Below, piece by piece: positions 1 to 12,800 of a stretch of DNA of 64,000 nt (position 1 is its first letter; every line of letters starts with the position of its first letter). The notes beneath the pieces were generated by a model. It was not told the DNA's origin, did not search any database, and saw nothing but the letters and a program-made list of their open reading frames with translations. A program made the translations under genes and the position numbers. This stretch comes from Apostichopus japonicus (Eukaryota; Echinodermata; Holothuroidea; Aspidochirotida; Stichopodidae), in the NCBI RefSeq assembly GCF_037975245.1, contig NC_092567.1:24606876-24670875 (forward strand), written 5' to 3'.

Positions 1-544
1 TTTCCATTGGTCAGTTTCATGACTATTTTGAAAATCAAAATTGTTTAAGTTTTCTTTATCTTTCGCAAACATTTACATTAAGTTAGTTGGTCAGATGCAT
101 GGGTATATCCAGTGTTTGGTAAAGATATGTACCAACAGTTTTTAGAGCACAGTACTGAGAACTGTTTCGACACATTTTGTGTTCACTAAACCTTCAACTG
201 TTGTTAGGGTACCAGCTTTGTGGACGGACCTACCTTTGTGGATCATTTGTTTCCACCCCTCCCTTAACCCCGACCGTCCTAAACTCATCCCCCTTTCGTC
301 TACCTCCTCTTCAAACTCCCATTCTCTTTCCATTTCACCCCCTATTTCCCTACTTCCTTTCCCACCCCTTTTTTTACCAAAATGAGCCCAACCGCCACTC
401 ATGTTCATGTTCGTCCTCTTCCTGAGCCACTCTTTCCTCCACCTGGCCCGATACAACACCTGTTGGGTTCACCCTTCCAAGTCTCTTTTGCACCCATACA
501 CACCTTTCTATTTCCCGTCACCGCCCCACCCTGAACCCGAACAC

Positions 545-1090
545 GAAGCCGAATAAAATGGATCCGCATTTCCCGCGCGCGATTTGTTTTCCCAAACAGG
601 TTTGCAATTATGTGTAAATAGTTGCTCATGATTGGTCGGAAAAGTGATGTCATCACCATAGAAACATTCACTTCGAGGTAACCAAAATCCATTCGTTGCA
701 ATGAAGATATACGCGTCCTTTATATGTACGGTGTTTTTCAATAGTTTCCTCCATATGATTTAGTGCAATGGAGATACATATAATTCAACAAAGGAAGTTG
801 TGTAAATTAAGCCATGATTTTTCAGATTTTTCAGCAGGTCGATTACATAATCTCAAGAACATTTTCAATGATAGCGTGCTGTAGTTTGGGTATATACAGC
901 AGAACTTTCAGACCCGTAGACCTAATTATTCTTCTGATTCAGTGTATATCTTCCAACTTCCAAGCGAAAATCATTATTGATGCTGACGTCACGAGCAATC
1001 TGATTGGCTGAAAACTCCGTAATTGCAAACCTGTTTGGGAAAAACAAATTCGCTCCCCGCGCTTCTATACCCACTCATTATTTTACCCTT
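545..1090. repeat. Diverged inverted repeat upstream of the ZP gene
   Basis: The segment around 1018-1060 (core TAATTGCAAACCTGTTTGGG) reappears as its reverse complement around 560-610. The similarity continues outward on both sides into segments with a TGAC(G/A)TCA-like motif and an ATTGG motif, so the arms are roughly 150-200 bases. The arms are imperfect, so this is an old inverted duplication or a decayed mobile element rather than a fresh insertion. Confidence 0.55.
984..991. promoter_or_regulatory. CRE octamer TGACGTCA (distal)
   Basis: This is a perfect palindromic cAMP-response element, followed within 20 bases by GATTGG, an inverted CCAAT motif. It lies about 570 bases upstream of the ZP gene start codon. 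Binding by CREB/ATF is known for this octamer; activity here is inferred. Confidence 0.35.
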
Positions 1091-1300
1091 CCTGCTAGTT
1101 TCCAACACCATCTAATGCAACGATCTGATCGGTTTCGTTATACAATACGCTGGCAACCGATGGAAACAAACTTCTATAGTAAACCAAACGGTTGCCATGG
1201 ACAACAACATAGCGAAACCTTTCACCTTTACTAAGTTCCCGGAAGGCTAACTGTTTCGCATGTCCAATTTACAGATTACGAGAATCACGGTGTGACGCTT

Positions 1301-1308
1301 TGACGTCA
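1301..1308. promoter_or_regulatory. CRE octamer TGACGTCA (proximal)
   Basis: A second perfect CRE, 262 bases before the start codon and followed by ATTGG at about 1329. Its spacing from the TATA-like box is compatible with a proximal promoter element. Confidence 0.4.
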
Positions 1309-1442
1309 CAGAAGTCTGAGCGATCCTATTGGACAATTGATTGGAAGTCACACACAACTTTAAGTTGGATTTTTTGGAAACTTATAGGATTCGTCCCACC
1401 TATAATTATTTACAAGGACGTTCCTCTAGGACAGTTCTTTAG

Positions 1443-1451
1443 TATTTAAAG
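1443..1451 (+). promoter_or_regulatory. TATA-like box of the ZP gene
   Basis: TATTTAAAG lies 112 bases before the ATG at 1563. Transcription starting about 30 bases downstream would give a 5' UTR near 90 bases with no intron needed. This is a weak prediction from spacing and composition only. Confidence 0.35.
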
Positions 1452-1562
1452 CTTTGCTTGAATGTTTTTCAATTTATTATCATTATTATTACACTGCAGA
1501 CGAAATCATACCTTTCAGATAAAGCACTATAGGTTGAAAGTTTCAGTGACCAAGCAGAGAAA

Positions 1563-4500
1563 ATGAAATATTCTTACCTAGTTTTCATCGCCTCTGTGTT
1601 GTTAATCGCTGTTCCCAGTGATGTAAGAGGACGACATTTTCGAGGTGGTTATATCTCATGGACGCCGACAGGTCGAGAAAGAGAGGTAAGCCGCAAACAT
1701 TTCTTTTTCCTCCTCTTCTTGCCTAAAAATTTCAGGATTTCATACGAATGCCCGCATTCAAAAGAATATTAATCTGATATATTGTAATTAATACTAATAA
1801 TGTTTTAGCTTAGAATTTCATACCCTGGACTTGTGAAATGGAAGGTGCTGGGTCAAAGAACTACATTCCTGGGATTATCGAGGCCCCTGTAGTAATACCC
1901 CTGTAAACATACTTTCACCGAAAAGGGTTAAAACTGGTTGGACCTTTTCGGTACCTATATACGAAATACGAAGAGCGTTTATAAGGACCATTTTACTGTT
2001 TAGGAAACCAAGGATAAGTGCGGATAAGACTAGAGGAGAGAGAGAAAGAGAGATAAAAGTGCAAAACTTTAGTAGTCTTTGTCATCGAACAAATTAAATT
2101 CAGATGGAACACGATAATGCTGGAAAGTAACCAACACATTTTAAGAAGGAGACGGTACATTGTCAAAGAACGTCAGAAATGTTTCTCCTATATGTTTATT
2201 TATAAGTGCCATACATTTTGTATGAAATATCACGTCAACAAAATACAAAAACAAAAAAACAATCATTTCGTTGCTGGATATTAGCGAGTTGGTATCCTTT
2301 CTTCACAGAGAAATTATTTAATGTCCCACACATATTATGTATTGTTTTGTTTCCATTGCAACCTTAGTTATACCATTTTGGTGGTATATACAGCAACACA
2401 TTATCTTTTCAGGTGGGCCAACCTGGTAGTTACTTTTTACCCAAAATATTCATGTTTTGTACAGGCCCACGTTCAGATTCCAAAGTTTTTAAGGGCCAGG
2501 AGCATAAAATATTGTCTCCTCCTATCAGAAATTATTTGTATGGGTACAAGGGGAGGGGTGAGGTGGGGGGGATTAGATGCAAACTGGTGCCAACATTGAC
2601 TTCGGTTTAACTAGACTTGTGTAGTCTATGTGTTCATTTCTTAGCACACTTTTGATTAAATTAATAATGGTTCACCTCATATAATTCAGATTGTAAGATA
2701 TTCAATACAATATTAATAACAACAAAACATGAAAAAACAAAAGCTTGTAGCAGTTGGAATGACCGACAGGACAACGTCTTTATGAAACTTATAAGAATAA
2801 TCCAGGTCAAAAATTTCGTTTTGAAATGTTAAAGAGGAACAAAATCTAAGCATTCTGGTGAAATTTGCATTCAATTTTTTGACATATCAAACCGAAATTT
2901 TGACCTGGACTATTCTTTTAATTCAAATTGGTCAAACCCCGACTATACATTCGAAATATTTCCAGAAGATAGCAAAATAGAGAGCTTATTGTGTATTCAT
3001 GATGTGTAATTGTAATGACCATAATACGATCTTTAGCCAAAAAAACAGGACGCCGATAAGCGAGGAGTAGTCTATAACTCAACGGTTTCTCATATATTTC
3101 GTAACGTGAACTTTAATCTCTGAGTTGCAGATAGTCGTATCAACAAACAGAATTTTTATATGGCCCATAGCCGACCCCATAGGTATAAATTAAGCAAACC
3201 ATCAGAAACTAAGGTGCCATGCCAAAGCTAGTTGCTGAACTGTTCAGTTCATAATTTGCTATAGGTGTTCTTAAGTTCACTGTTGAGATATTTTGTTAAA
3301 TTTGTCATTTTGTTCAATATCCTATCTACAGCTATACCGCCGCCCAGTGAATAGTCTTTATATTTACATAGGAAATAAAGATATAAGGCTGCTATATCCG
3401 TGAGCTAACTACCTGACCCACAATCCTAATACTTACCCCACCCCTCCCCGTCACCCAACACGCCCCCCACACACAAACAGATATTTCCTTTCCTATACAT
3501 GTATAGTAAATTGCCAACGTTGGTTAAAGCATTGTAGAAAATCTGATCGCTTAATTCCGAATGTACATAATTACCGGTTTCTTTACCTATTTCTCCAAAA
3601 CAGCAATTTCACCGTAGATTCGTTTCATATCCATTACGTCTAGCCCCATCTCGCGACGCATCCCATGCACCATCACCCCACCCCCCCCCCCTTCTCCCCT
3701 CCCGCCTAACCCTGTCCCAGCACACAACTGTCGCTAAAAAAAAACCGGTACGGTGGAGGGGATCCACGGAAGGATTCATTTTGTCGAATGTCTTGAGGGA
3801 ACTTTGTGGTTTGTCTTCTCAGATCAAAGTTATATGTCCCAGTGCCCCCTCCCCCCCCCCCCCCCGAGTGTGCAACCCTTCCCGCTATACCCAGACTGAA
3901 CCCTCTTCCGGCAGCTCCTGTCCTCCATCCACCCCCCCCCCCGCCCGTAAATAATTCCACTAGAGTCGTAAAAGTCGGCCAAGACAGAAAGCGAAAAAAA
4001 ACGAAAGAATGCAAAATGTCGAGTCAACCAAAAATACTTGTTGACTAGATAAAAACCGACAAGATTTACTTACAAAGGTTGTGAACTTTTGACCGAGTCG
4101 ACTCCGAATAGTGATACCTAGAACGTCGAAATTGTAACACGTCAAATTAAATCAAATCTTGTTGAAGGTATAGATAAACAGATAAAGTTAAATAAAAATA
4201 CATAAGAAAAAGGGTTGTTAAAAAATATAATGACAAAATAGCACGTATATCACAGTGGGGTACATTAAATTCAAAAAGAGGAAAAACAGAAAAATGTCGT
4301 GAAAGCCCTTCAGACTTTTATTTGCCCTCAATTATTGAAATTATATATCAACTTTGGGACAAGAGATGTTTATCCCCAGCTGTAACGTCTGTGAAAAGTA
4401 AAATCTGACATTTGAACAGAAATAAGCTGTTTTATCGAGAAACTTTCCATAACCTGATCACCGTGGGTTAAGGTCACATGACGATACAAATCTTTCTCTC

Positions 4501-7500
4501 GTATGGCGTGTTAGTCCCCGTGTAGTACACAGGGAAAGGAATTTTCAAAGTAATCGCTCTGTTTCAACTAAAAATCATTTCACAGAAAACAGCACCCTCA
4601 AGAGAGGATATCATGTAAAGCAATGGTATCACCTGATGGTTAACTTTTCACGGTATTTAGATTCTGTTGGTAAGAGCCAAGTATTTAGTTGAATTTGTGA
4701 CGTCAATGCGAGGGTGACCATAAACTTGACTCATGGGGTGTGACCTCTTGCAAGTTCCAAGATTGTTGGTATTTTCCTGAGGTCATTAGTTTCGCAGGTG
4801 TGCCGAATTCACGTAATTAAGAGGGTAATATTTCTCTGCACATGTTGGATGGAAGTTTTAAATAAGTTCTTGGAAACGTGTTGCGAACGTGACTGGTCAT
4901 TTAAGTTGAAGCCTCTGCCCTCTGGTTCGGTAGCGCCAAGAAATCTCCTTTCTTTCAGCAAATTAAGGTACTCGTTTGAAAAATAGCTGCAGATATTTGA
5001 AAGTTGAAGGGATATTCTCCTCGCAGGGAATTGAGTATATCACAGAATTTTCTTTGATTTTTCTAGGTCACCATCTCAAGACCATAACTTGATAGCAGTG
5101 TTTATCGCAAACGCAAAATTATCTGTTAACGCCTTAGAAGCACTTTTATGAATGAGGCTGGCAACAGCAGAGCTAATGACATGTTATTACTTTATTTTGC
5201 TTTGTCGTCAAGTACGCATCATTTCCCCCTAGAAATGTTAATTTTCAAAGAAAAACTGATAAAACTTTGAAACCAGAGTACATTATTATTTAACAAGCAT
5301 TCCAATTTTTTCATAATTCATGGATAAACAAACAGCTGTATTTTGAAACGAATGTATCGCTATGGAAGAATATTTGACATGATGGACATCACAGACCACC
5401 CACTGTGCTACATTTCCTGGATAAGTTTGCACGGTTTGTCTGTTAGATATAACCAGTGGCGTAGGAAGGTACTTTTGAGTGGGGGGGGGGCTGAAGACTG
5501 ATGGCCGGCCTGGGGGAGGGGTCTAAGGGGAGGGGGTGTCCCCTCCCCTTTGGAATTTTTTGCATTTCCAGGTGGCCTCAGATGCAATTTGGTGCAATAT
5601 AGCACACACTTTAACACCCACTCCATTTTGTAAAGAATTTTGCATTTTCACCTTGCCTTAGATGCAATTTGGTGCTTCAAATGAGATTTTTTTTCTCATT
5701 TGGAAATGAAAAAGGGGTTTTCTGACTTGCGGAGCGGGGGGGGGCGGAACGATACTTCCGCCCCCCATATTTTTCACTGGGGGGGGGCTGGCGCCCCCCA
5801 GCCCCTCGGTTCCTACGCCCTTGGATATAACTTATCTTGGCACAAGCTTAACGAGAATGGGGTTTCCACTTAGTGGAAAACGTATTTCATATTTTGCAAG
5901 TGGAACATTTCTTTAAAGGCATTGAAGACTCACCCCAAATCGCGTGCCGCCCTCTGAAAAAGTTAACTTTCCGTTGCTTGCAAGTGATTCTTTTTGCTTG
6001 TCGCTAGAAAATGCAGACAGTAATGAAACGTGATACCTTGTTATCTTTAGCTGGACCTGAGATGTCCATCGCTGCTATGTACACTGTGCTATGGGTATTG
6101 ACCGCAGCTGTATGTAGCGACTGTACACTAGTGTCTAATTACCGATGGTAGCAAGCTGTGTGTGTATTTTCTGGGATCGATGGTGGTGTCTAACACTTCT
6201 GTTACACCTCATTCGAGACTAGGTCAGTTTACCGGCATCAGGCGTTTCTTTGTGCGCGACTCTTCGCTCCCTTTAAATACTGTCAAAGTATTTGTCCAAA
6301 TTGTCAAATGTCAGAATGTTACTCTGTTTTTATTTATTTATTTTTTAATGTATATTTTCATATTTAGACCAATTTCCGTATAAATGCTGCTATATGTTTA
6401 GCATATTATTATTATTAATAAGTATATAGTGTGTTTTCGTAGAATGCTATAACTTAACTAGCGAGTTCGTTGTAAAGGGATTATATAAAGCCTTAACTCA
6501 TTTTACCTTCATACATATTGATATAACCTCACCATGGTTTTTACGAATAGAAAATTTGGACGATTGGTATTTCATTTCATTTCATTTTATAATTCTTACT
6601 TTTCGGTTGGGGTTGAATAGTTCTCGTTATCCCTATAGTTCTTCTTAAACGAGGTTGGGGATGACCGGGCAGGGAGTTTTGTATTTGATTTCTTTCTGAA
6701 GTTTTGTATGTTATCTGCTGGATCTTGCTTTATACCAACTTCCTCCTTGTATAGGTGGAATTATTTTTCCGTCTGGCCTATCGTCACGGCTTCTTCAGTG
6801 ACCCGGAGACCTCAGAGGTTGGTGAAGACTGCACCCATGAGGCTATCAGAACGAAGAACCCCATCCCGACCGGTGGGGAATTTACGGCCATCGTAACCAC
6901 TTTTGAAAATGGAGAGAGAATTGAGGACGAGACGGAACTGTTTGATGGAATGCCACCGTATTATACTTGTACCAATATGTAAGTAGCTAGTCATAGAAAA
7001 TAAAATAACATAAGCAAGTTTCCCAATTTTTCATAAAATTCCTTTATGTTAGAATACCAATAGGCATGCTGGACTAGATATGTTTGGAATGTACGAACTG
7101 TCCACGTATCTTAATATGTATATATTGTTACAAAAGTTTATTTGAGTAATCATCACGGTTATATATATAATGTGCTCCTCATTTTTCTTCTTCTATTTTT
7201 TTTTTAGTAAAGATAGCGGAAGTGACGTTGATCTTCACTGGGCGAGCGGTTACAACAGAACAATCATTACACTTCCGGAACAAGAAAACGATGGCCAAGT
7301 TTGGAGTGTTGGGTGAGTATTTTTTTTTTAACTACAATGAACTTTATGATTCCGTTAAATATTCGGTGGACTAACTAGAAGCGATTTATCGATAAAAGTT
7401 CATATTGTAAATTCTGATGGTACGTGTGGGCTCCTCGACACATGTTACAAATGTTATACACAAGTTATAAAGTTATAAAATTTATAAAAGTTACATAAGC

Positions 7501-9776
7501 TACCCAGTGGTAGATTACGGAATAGCTTGTCCAATCTAAATCCAGATTAGAATCTGTTAAAGGTTTGACAACTGTGTTTGTGAAATATTTGTTGGTTAAT
7601 GCAGGGGCATGCCTGCTGTGCCTTGTGATTTGAAGGGGGGGGAGGGTTTAAGGAGGTAGCAAGTTCATAGCAGGCTTCGCCTACATTTTTCGAAGAATGC
7701 TATTGTCCTACGGTGTGACATATTTGCCTGATCCTATTCCTATAGGACGTTGTCGTTCCAAAAATGTGTATAGCCCCATTTGACTTTGGTCGTCTCAGTT
7801 AAATTGCATACCGGTATTTAAGTTTTAACCTCTTTGTCGCTCTTGACATACGATTTTTATGATCCAAAAGAAAAAAATTAAAATAAATATGGTATTTAGC
7901 CTCTTGGACTAACGACTATATATTTAGACCTATAACGAGTTAGACAGTTCTTGACTCACGTCTCGTACTTCAGTAGTCACATCATAATGAATAAATTTCA
8001 TATCGAGTCATAAATATAGTCCATGTATTTACCAAAATGCGAAATATATGGAAGCAAATACAAAAGACATTTTCTGGACACAGAAAACTAAATTTGTTCT
8101 ATCCCACTGTATGAATGCTCTAAAAAAAAAAATTGAAAAAAAATTGAAAAAAAAAACATCTTTGACAGTATTTATGTATGACGACACGTGTTTAATTTAC
8201 ATAAAATCCCAGATACGATGCTTGCTGTTGGCTTAGTGAGTTAGTCAATTACGAAAGTCCAAGATCATGGCGGTTACGAACAAAAGTGGACTTGGCACCG
8301 AGAAGCGATCTCGATGGAAGATCAAACACGTCTCCATATGTGGAGGGTTTGCCGATGAAAACAGTTGCGCAAGATTGCATTACTGCCATACCTATTAATG
8401 GTAAGAAGTGCACCGAGCAATGTTGCACACAAGAAGGCATGACCGTCTTACCCATTCATTAATGTTAGTATAGGCATATTATGTCTTAGTTGTGATATGT
8501 AAAGCCGAAAGGGTCATCAGATTTGCATTGTATATAAATATGCATTGCTGAACGGTTTTGGATCTGCAATGATTATAGGTTTAGCAATCAGCAATAATGC
8601 TATGCATCCTAACAGATCTTCCGATATGATAACTCACGTTTCAAATTTTCATTTCTCTCAAACTGTATATGTCCATACATTCATTTTGATATTTTATTTT
8701 CTGTAAATTATTTTTTTTTTTTGTTGTTGTCAGCGATTGATCAAGATGGCGATCGAGTCTCTTGCCGTTGGACCAGCGGAAGAAAAGGAGAATGTGATGA
8801 CCCTAATTGCGGAAATCCGAACGCCACTGTATTTACCATGAAATCTGTAAGACATACATAGGCGAAGCTATGTAAAGGGGCGGAGGTGGGGGAAAGGGGT
8901 TCCTTTAAAAAAAAGGGGTTACTTTAAATAATCGACTTCCCACTTTGAGCTCTATTTGTGTATGACAGTGCTAGGCAAATGCCCCCCTCCCTTTCCCTAC
9001 CCGATTCTCGACAAATGCTCTGGATAAAAGCATTGGAGGTGGCCTATGGAAGGACTTTTTTGACAACCCTCTCCAACCCTCCCTCCTTCCCGCCCCAGCC
9101 CTTCCCGACCCAGCCCTTCGGAGATGGTTTAATATGTACTGAAGCCAATCCGTTTCTTTCATTCTTTTGCTTTGATCACTGAAGGCTGCAATCGCGTCGC
9201 TCCTATTTTTTCTATTCTTTTAGAGCCTTTACTCAAGTTTGTTCCTACTGTACCGAACATTAAACCAAGTATGAAAATATGGAAGAAAATGTAATCTCCC
9301 CCCAATAATTCCCTTATAGCTATATGTAATCTTATATATAAGAAAATATGTTAGTACATATATTATTTAGGTTTTAAATGATTTTTTTCTCTCTAATTTT
9401 AGTCCACATGTAAAATCTTAGTGAATGCTGTCAATGCCAAGCCTGGTCTATACGCAGTAGCTGTAATTATCGAGGATTACCCCAAGGGTAGAAGACGTCG
9501 CGCGGCTTTCAGTAAAATCTCGTACCAGTTCTTGGTAAACATTCAGCGAAGGAATGTTGAATGCAATCGCGTCGTCACGGAAGCACCCGAGAAGGCATGC
9601 TATGCAGTACCATTTGTTCTTGACCCTCCTTTTACAATTGAACTTCACGCGCAGACGACAGATCCTTCCGTGCCGTAAGTATACTCATTTCATGCATGAT
9701 ACTATAATGTGCTTAAAACGGCATATTTCTAGCTTCAACCCACGTGAGTAAAATAAACATACTTTACATATGTATA

Positions 9777-9845
<69 letters not shown>

Positions 9846-12800
9846 CATACATATGTTGAGAGGTGTTTCTAAACAGGTACCTGGTGAATTGTACATACAT
9901 GCTGTGCCAATTACACTTAAAAATATGTAACCGTCGACACCTCCACATAGTTCGAATGTGTCGGGTAATATAGCTCAATCATCGCATTGAATTACCATCA
10001 ATAATATGTCCGTTCGAGTATTTGTTCTTTACACAAACCTAGGCAAATTTTCGCTCAAGTGCCACGAGAATACGTGCAAGCATTTTCGAGGTATACATAT
10101 AGGTCCGTTTTGACGATTTTATGATTCTAACAATTATTTAAATTAACGCATCTCCATCTCCTAATGATGTTATGATACCTCATCTGTTAATAGATTGCTT
10201 GAACTTTTCTTATCCATCCAGAATTGTCACAGTCGATATGATTACCCAGCCTGGCATGGTGGTTTCAGACTTGCATAATGACGGTAACGGTAGATACCAC
10301 GTGGAAGTCTCCTGGATACCCACGGCAGACAAACTAGGAAATGTCGAACAACTCTGCTATCAAGCTGTCGATGCTGAAAAGTAAGTTTATTCAATATTAC
10401 GTCTTTTGTTTTATCGAGGTCATTATTATCAGTCCTGTTAGAAAAGTCAAATGATGGTCTCTTCACCTCAAACCTTAAAAACTTTCCTGGCATCATAATT
10501 TAAAGCAGCCGATCCCCTCCGATGAAACGCTCCAGTCTAGAAAATAATTTTGCAAAAATGTGTAACTTAATAAGAAACCGAGTAATGACATTTATGAGAA
10601 GAGTTGATAAGGAGCACTGTTTTCTTGATTATTTATACAGCATTGCTGGTCAGGAGATATGTCTGAAACTATTTGTTGGAGGTAAGTCACATCGTAAACG
10701 GTAATTATTACAATGCCATGCCTAATTGCAATGTTATGTCTCCAACAAAAAATGATACAATACAGTGCAATAAAATACCATGCAATAAAATACAATGCAA
10801 TGCGACACAATACCATGCAATACAATGCACTACAATACAATAAAATACCATGCAGTACAATACAATAAAATACAATGCAATTCAATACCATGCAATACAG
10901 TACAATGCAATGCAACACAAAACCATGCAATACAATGCACTACAATACAATAAAATACAATGCAATACAATACAATACAATGCAATAAAATAACATGCAA
11001 TACAGTACAATGCAATGCAACACAAAACCATGCAATACAATGCACTACAATACAATAAAATACAATGCAATACAATACAATACAGTGCAATAAAATAACA
11101 TGCAATACAATACAATACAGTAAAAAAACCATGCAATACAATGTAATAAAATACCATGCAATACAATACAATGGAATATACATTACAATGCACTACAATA
11201 CAATAACATGCAATACAATGCACTACAATACAATGCACTACAATACAATAACATGCAATACAATACAATAACATGCAATACAATTCCATAAAATACCATG
11301 CAATACAATTTAATAGACTATCATGCAATACTATGTAATGTATAGCATTATTGATTGAATTTTCAGATAATAATTAATGTAGGAAAAAGGCTTGGTTGAG
11401 TCTTCGGCCGGATATTACAGGGATAATTAAAATATGTTTTCTATCGATAGAAATTACGAAATCGAAAACGCTCATGAATATTTTTCAAAAGAATGATTGT
11501 CTGGTAATTATATGCAGCATATAATGCAATTCATTGTGTTGAATTTATTCCAACGAAAGCGAGTAAATGGGGTTTTTTTGGGTGGGGGGAGAGGGAGGGG
11601 TATAATTGTATTTTTGTTCATGTCAGTTGAAACAGTTCAAAATTAATTAACTAATTCATTCAACTTGTCTCTCTCTCTCTCTCTCAATTTTGGCATCGTT
11701 TTCTTAGGGAGTACACCAGAGCCAATCCCAGAACGTTCATATCCCAGCTCAAATGAGTCCGAGATCATTCCTTACTTTAACCAAATATGGGAACTTCACT
11801 TCACGGAAAAGGTAAACAAAAACATCATAAGAGTCTACGATATTCACATCAAACATTAGGAAATATCAATGATATTATATTTTTTTTCTGTCCCGGTGTG
11901 TGTAAAAATGGCGAACAGCACTGCATAAACTGCATGAAAGGAAGATTTGACATATTTCTGACAGTCAAAGCTGATTCGTTTTTCTTTATAGGGGATGGAG
12001 AATGAATAAAACGACGACATAATTATAAACACATATATTCTTCTTCCTTTTTTTTTTTTTTTTTTAAATTTCATATTAGTCATACTTGTTCGATGAAGAA
12101 AGAAGAGATCTTGTATTAACAACACTCTCAAAGTCAATACGTAATGATTACCATTCATTGCATAATCTTTAAAATAAAAAAATTATAATGCATTATATGT
12201 TAAACTATTTAATTAAATCCTCGACGCTATTTTTTTTTTTTTTACATTTTACGCAGGTTCAACTGGGTGATGCCGACACTCTTAACGCTGCCGTCGTATT
12301 CCTTCTGGAGAACGGTACGGTAGCCTACGCTGTCACTCTCAATGACAATAACCTAGAGGTCAACGTAACCACCGAGGAGCCTTATTATGTCTCTTTCCAC
12401 ACACCAGAGTTTCACATGGACCCGGCTACCAATTACACCATCAGACTGGAATCTGGTGCCGTCGTCGGCTCACATGGGTGCAACATCCCCTCGGAGGAAG
12501 CTGAATGGAACTTCACAACAAGTAAGAGCAAGAAATAGCATTTGAGTAAATCATCCGCTCTATTTACATCACCTTCCTTGGCGTTAACTACTGGAACAAA
12601 ATCATTAGAGTTCTCAATTAATAACCTACGAGGGCCTGAGCGGAACTGCTGGTTTAGATTTGAGTTAAACGCCAGAGGAAAATCATAATCGTACGAACGT
12701 AGACTGAGCAATGTCCAGGGTACACTCTCTATAGTCTTAGCCCTCAAAAGACGGCGCAACTTTGAAAACCTGGGCTTTGGAGAGCTTATAACTCCTTCAG

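Larger units (their letters stand above)
1..1562. other. Upstream region of the ZP-domain gene
   Basis: I find no convincing coding sequence here; the short open frames lack splice or family support. The stretch holds a pair of diverged inverted repeats (about 545-760 and 940-1090), two perfect CRE octamers, ATTGG (inverted CCAAT) motifs near 1329, and a TATA-like box about 120 bases before the start codon of the downstream gene. It is best read as promoter and 5' UTR territory. Confidence 0.5.
1686..6754. other. Intron 1 of the ZP gene
   Basis: This 5.1 kb intron holds two well-bounded short transposons (5454-5823 and 5913-6276) and C/G homopolymer runs near 3680, 3849 and 3930. Nothing else in it looks coding. 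The remainder is AT-rich unique sequence. Confidence 0.6.
1563..10681 (+). other. Signal peptide and RGG/SW cysteine-containing region (exons 1-8)
   Basis: Exon 1 encodes a hydrophobic leader (MKYSYLVFIASVLLIAVPSD) and then RGRHFRGGYISW. Exons 2-8 carry motifs I associate with one family of uncharacterised marine invertebrate secreted proteins: FFRLAYRHGFF, then WRLRTKVDLAPRSD, then IDQDGDRVSCRW, a C-x6-C-x4-C cluster, and YAVAVIIEDYP. Exon 4 (8264-8400) has a poor polypyrimidine tract and is easy to miss, but leaving it out breaks the frame between exons 3 and 5 (phase 2 to phase 1), while including it restores the frame and the family motif order. Exon 8 is only 41 bases. Confidence 0.75.

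Noticed and set aside
10592-11328. Several overlapping minus-strand open frames of 112-148 codons rich in Cys, Tyr, Ile and Leu
   Set aside because: They are translations of a pentamer satellite in a ZP gene intron. They have no codon bias or splice sites that fit a gene.
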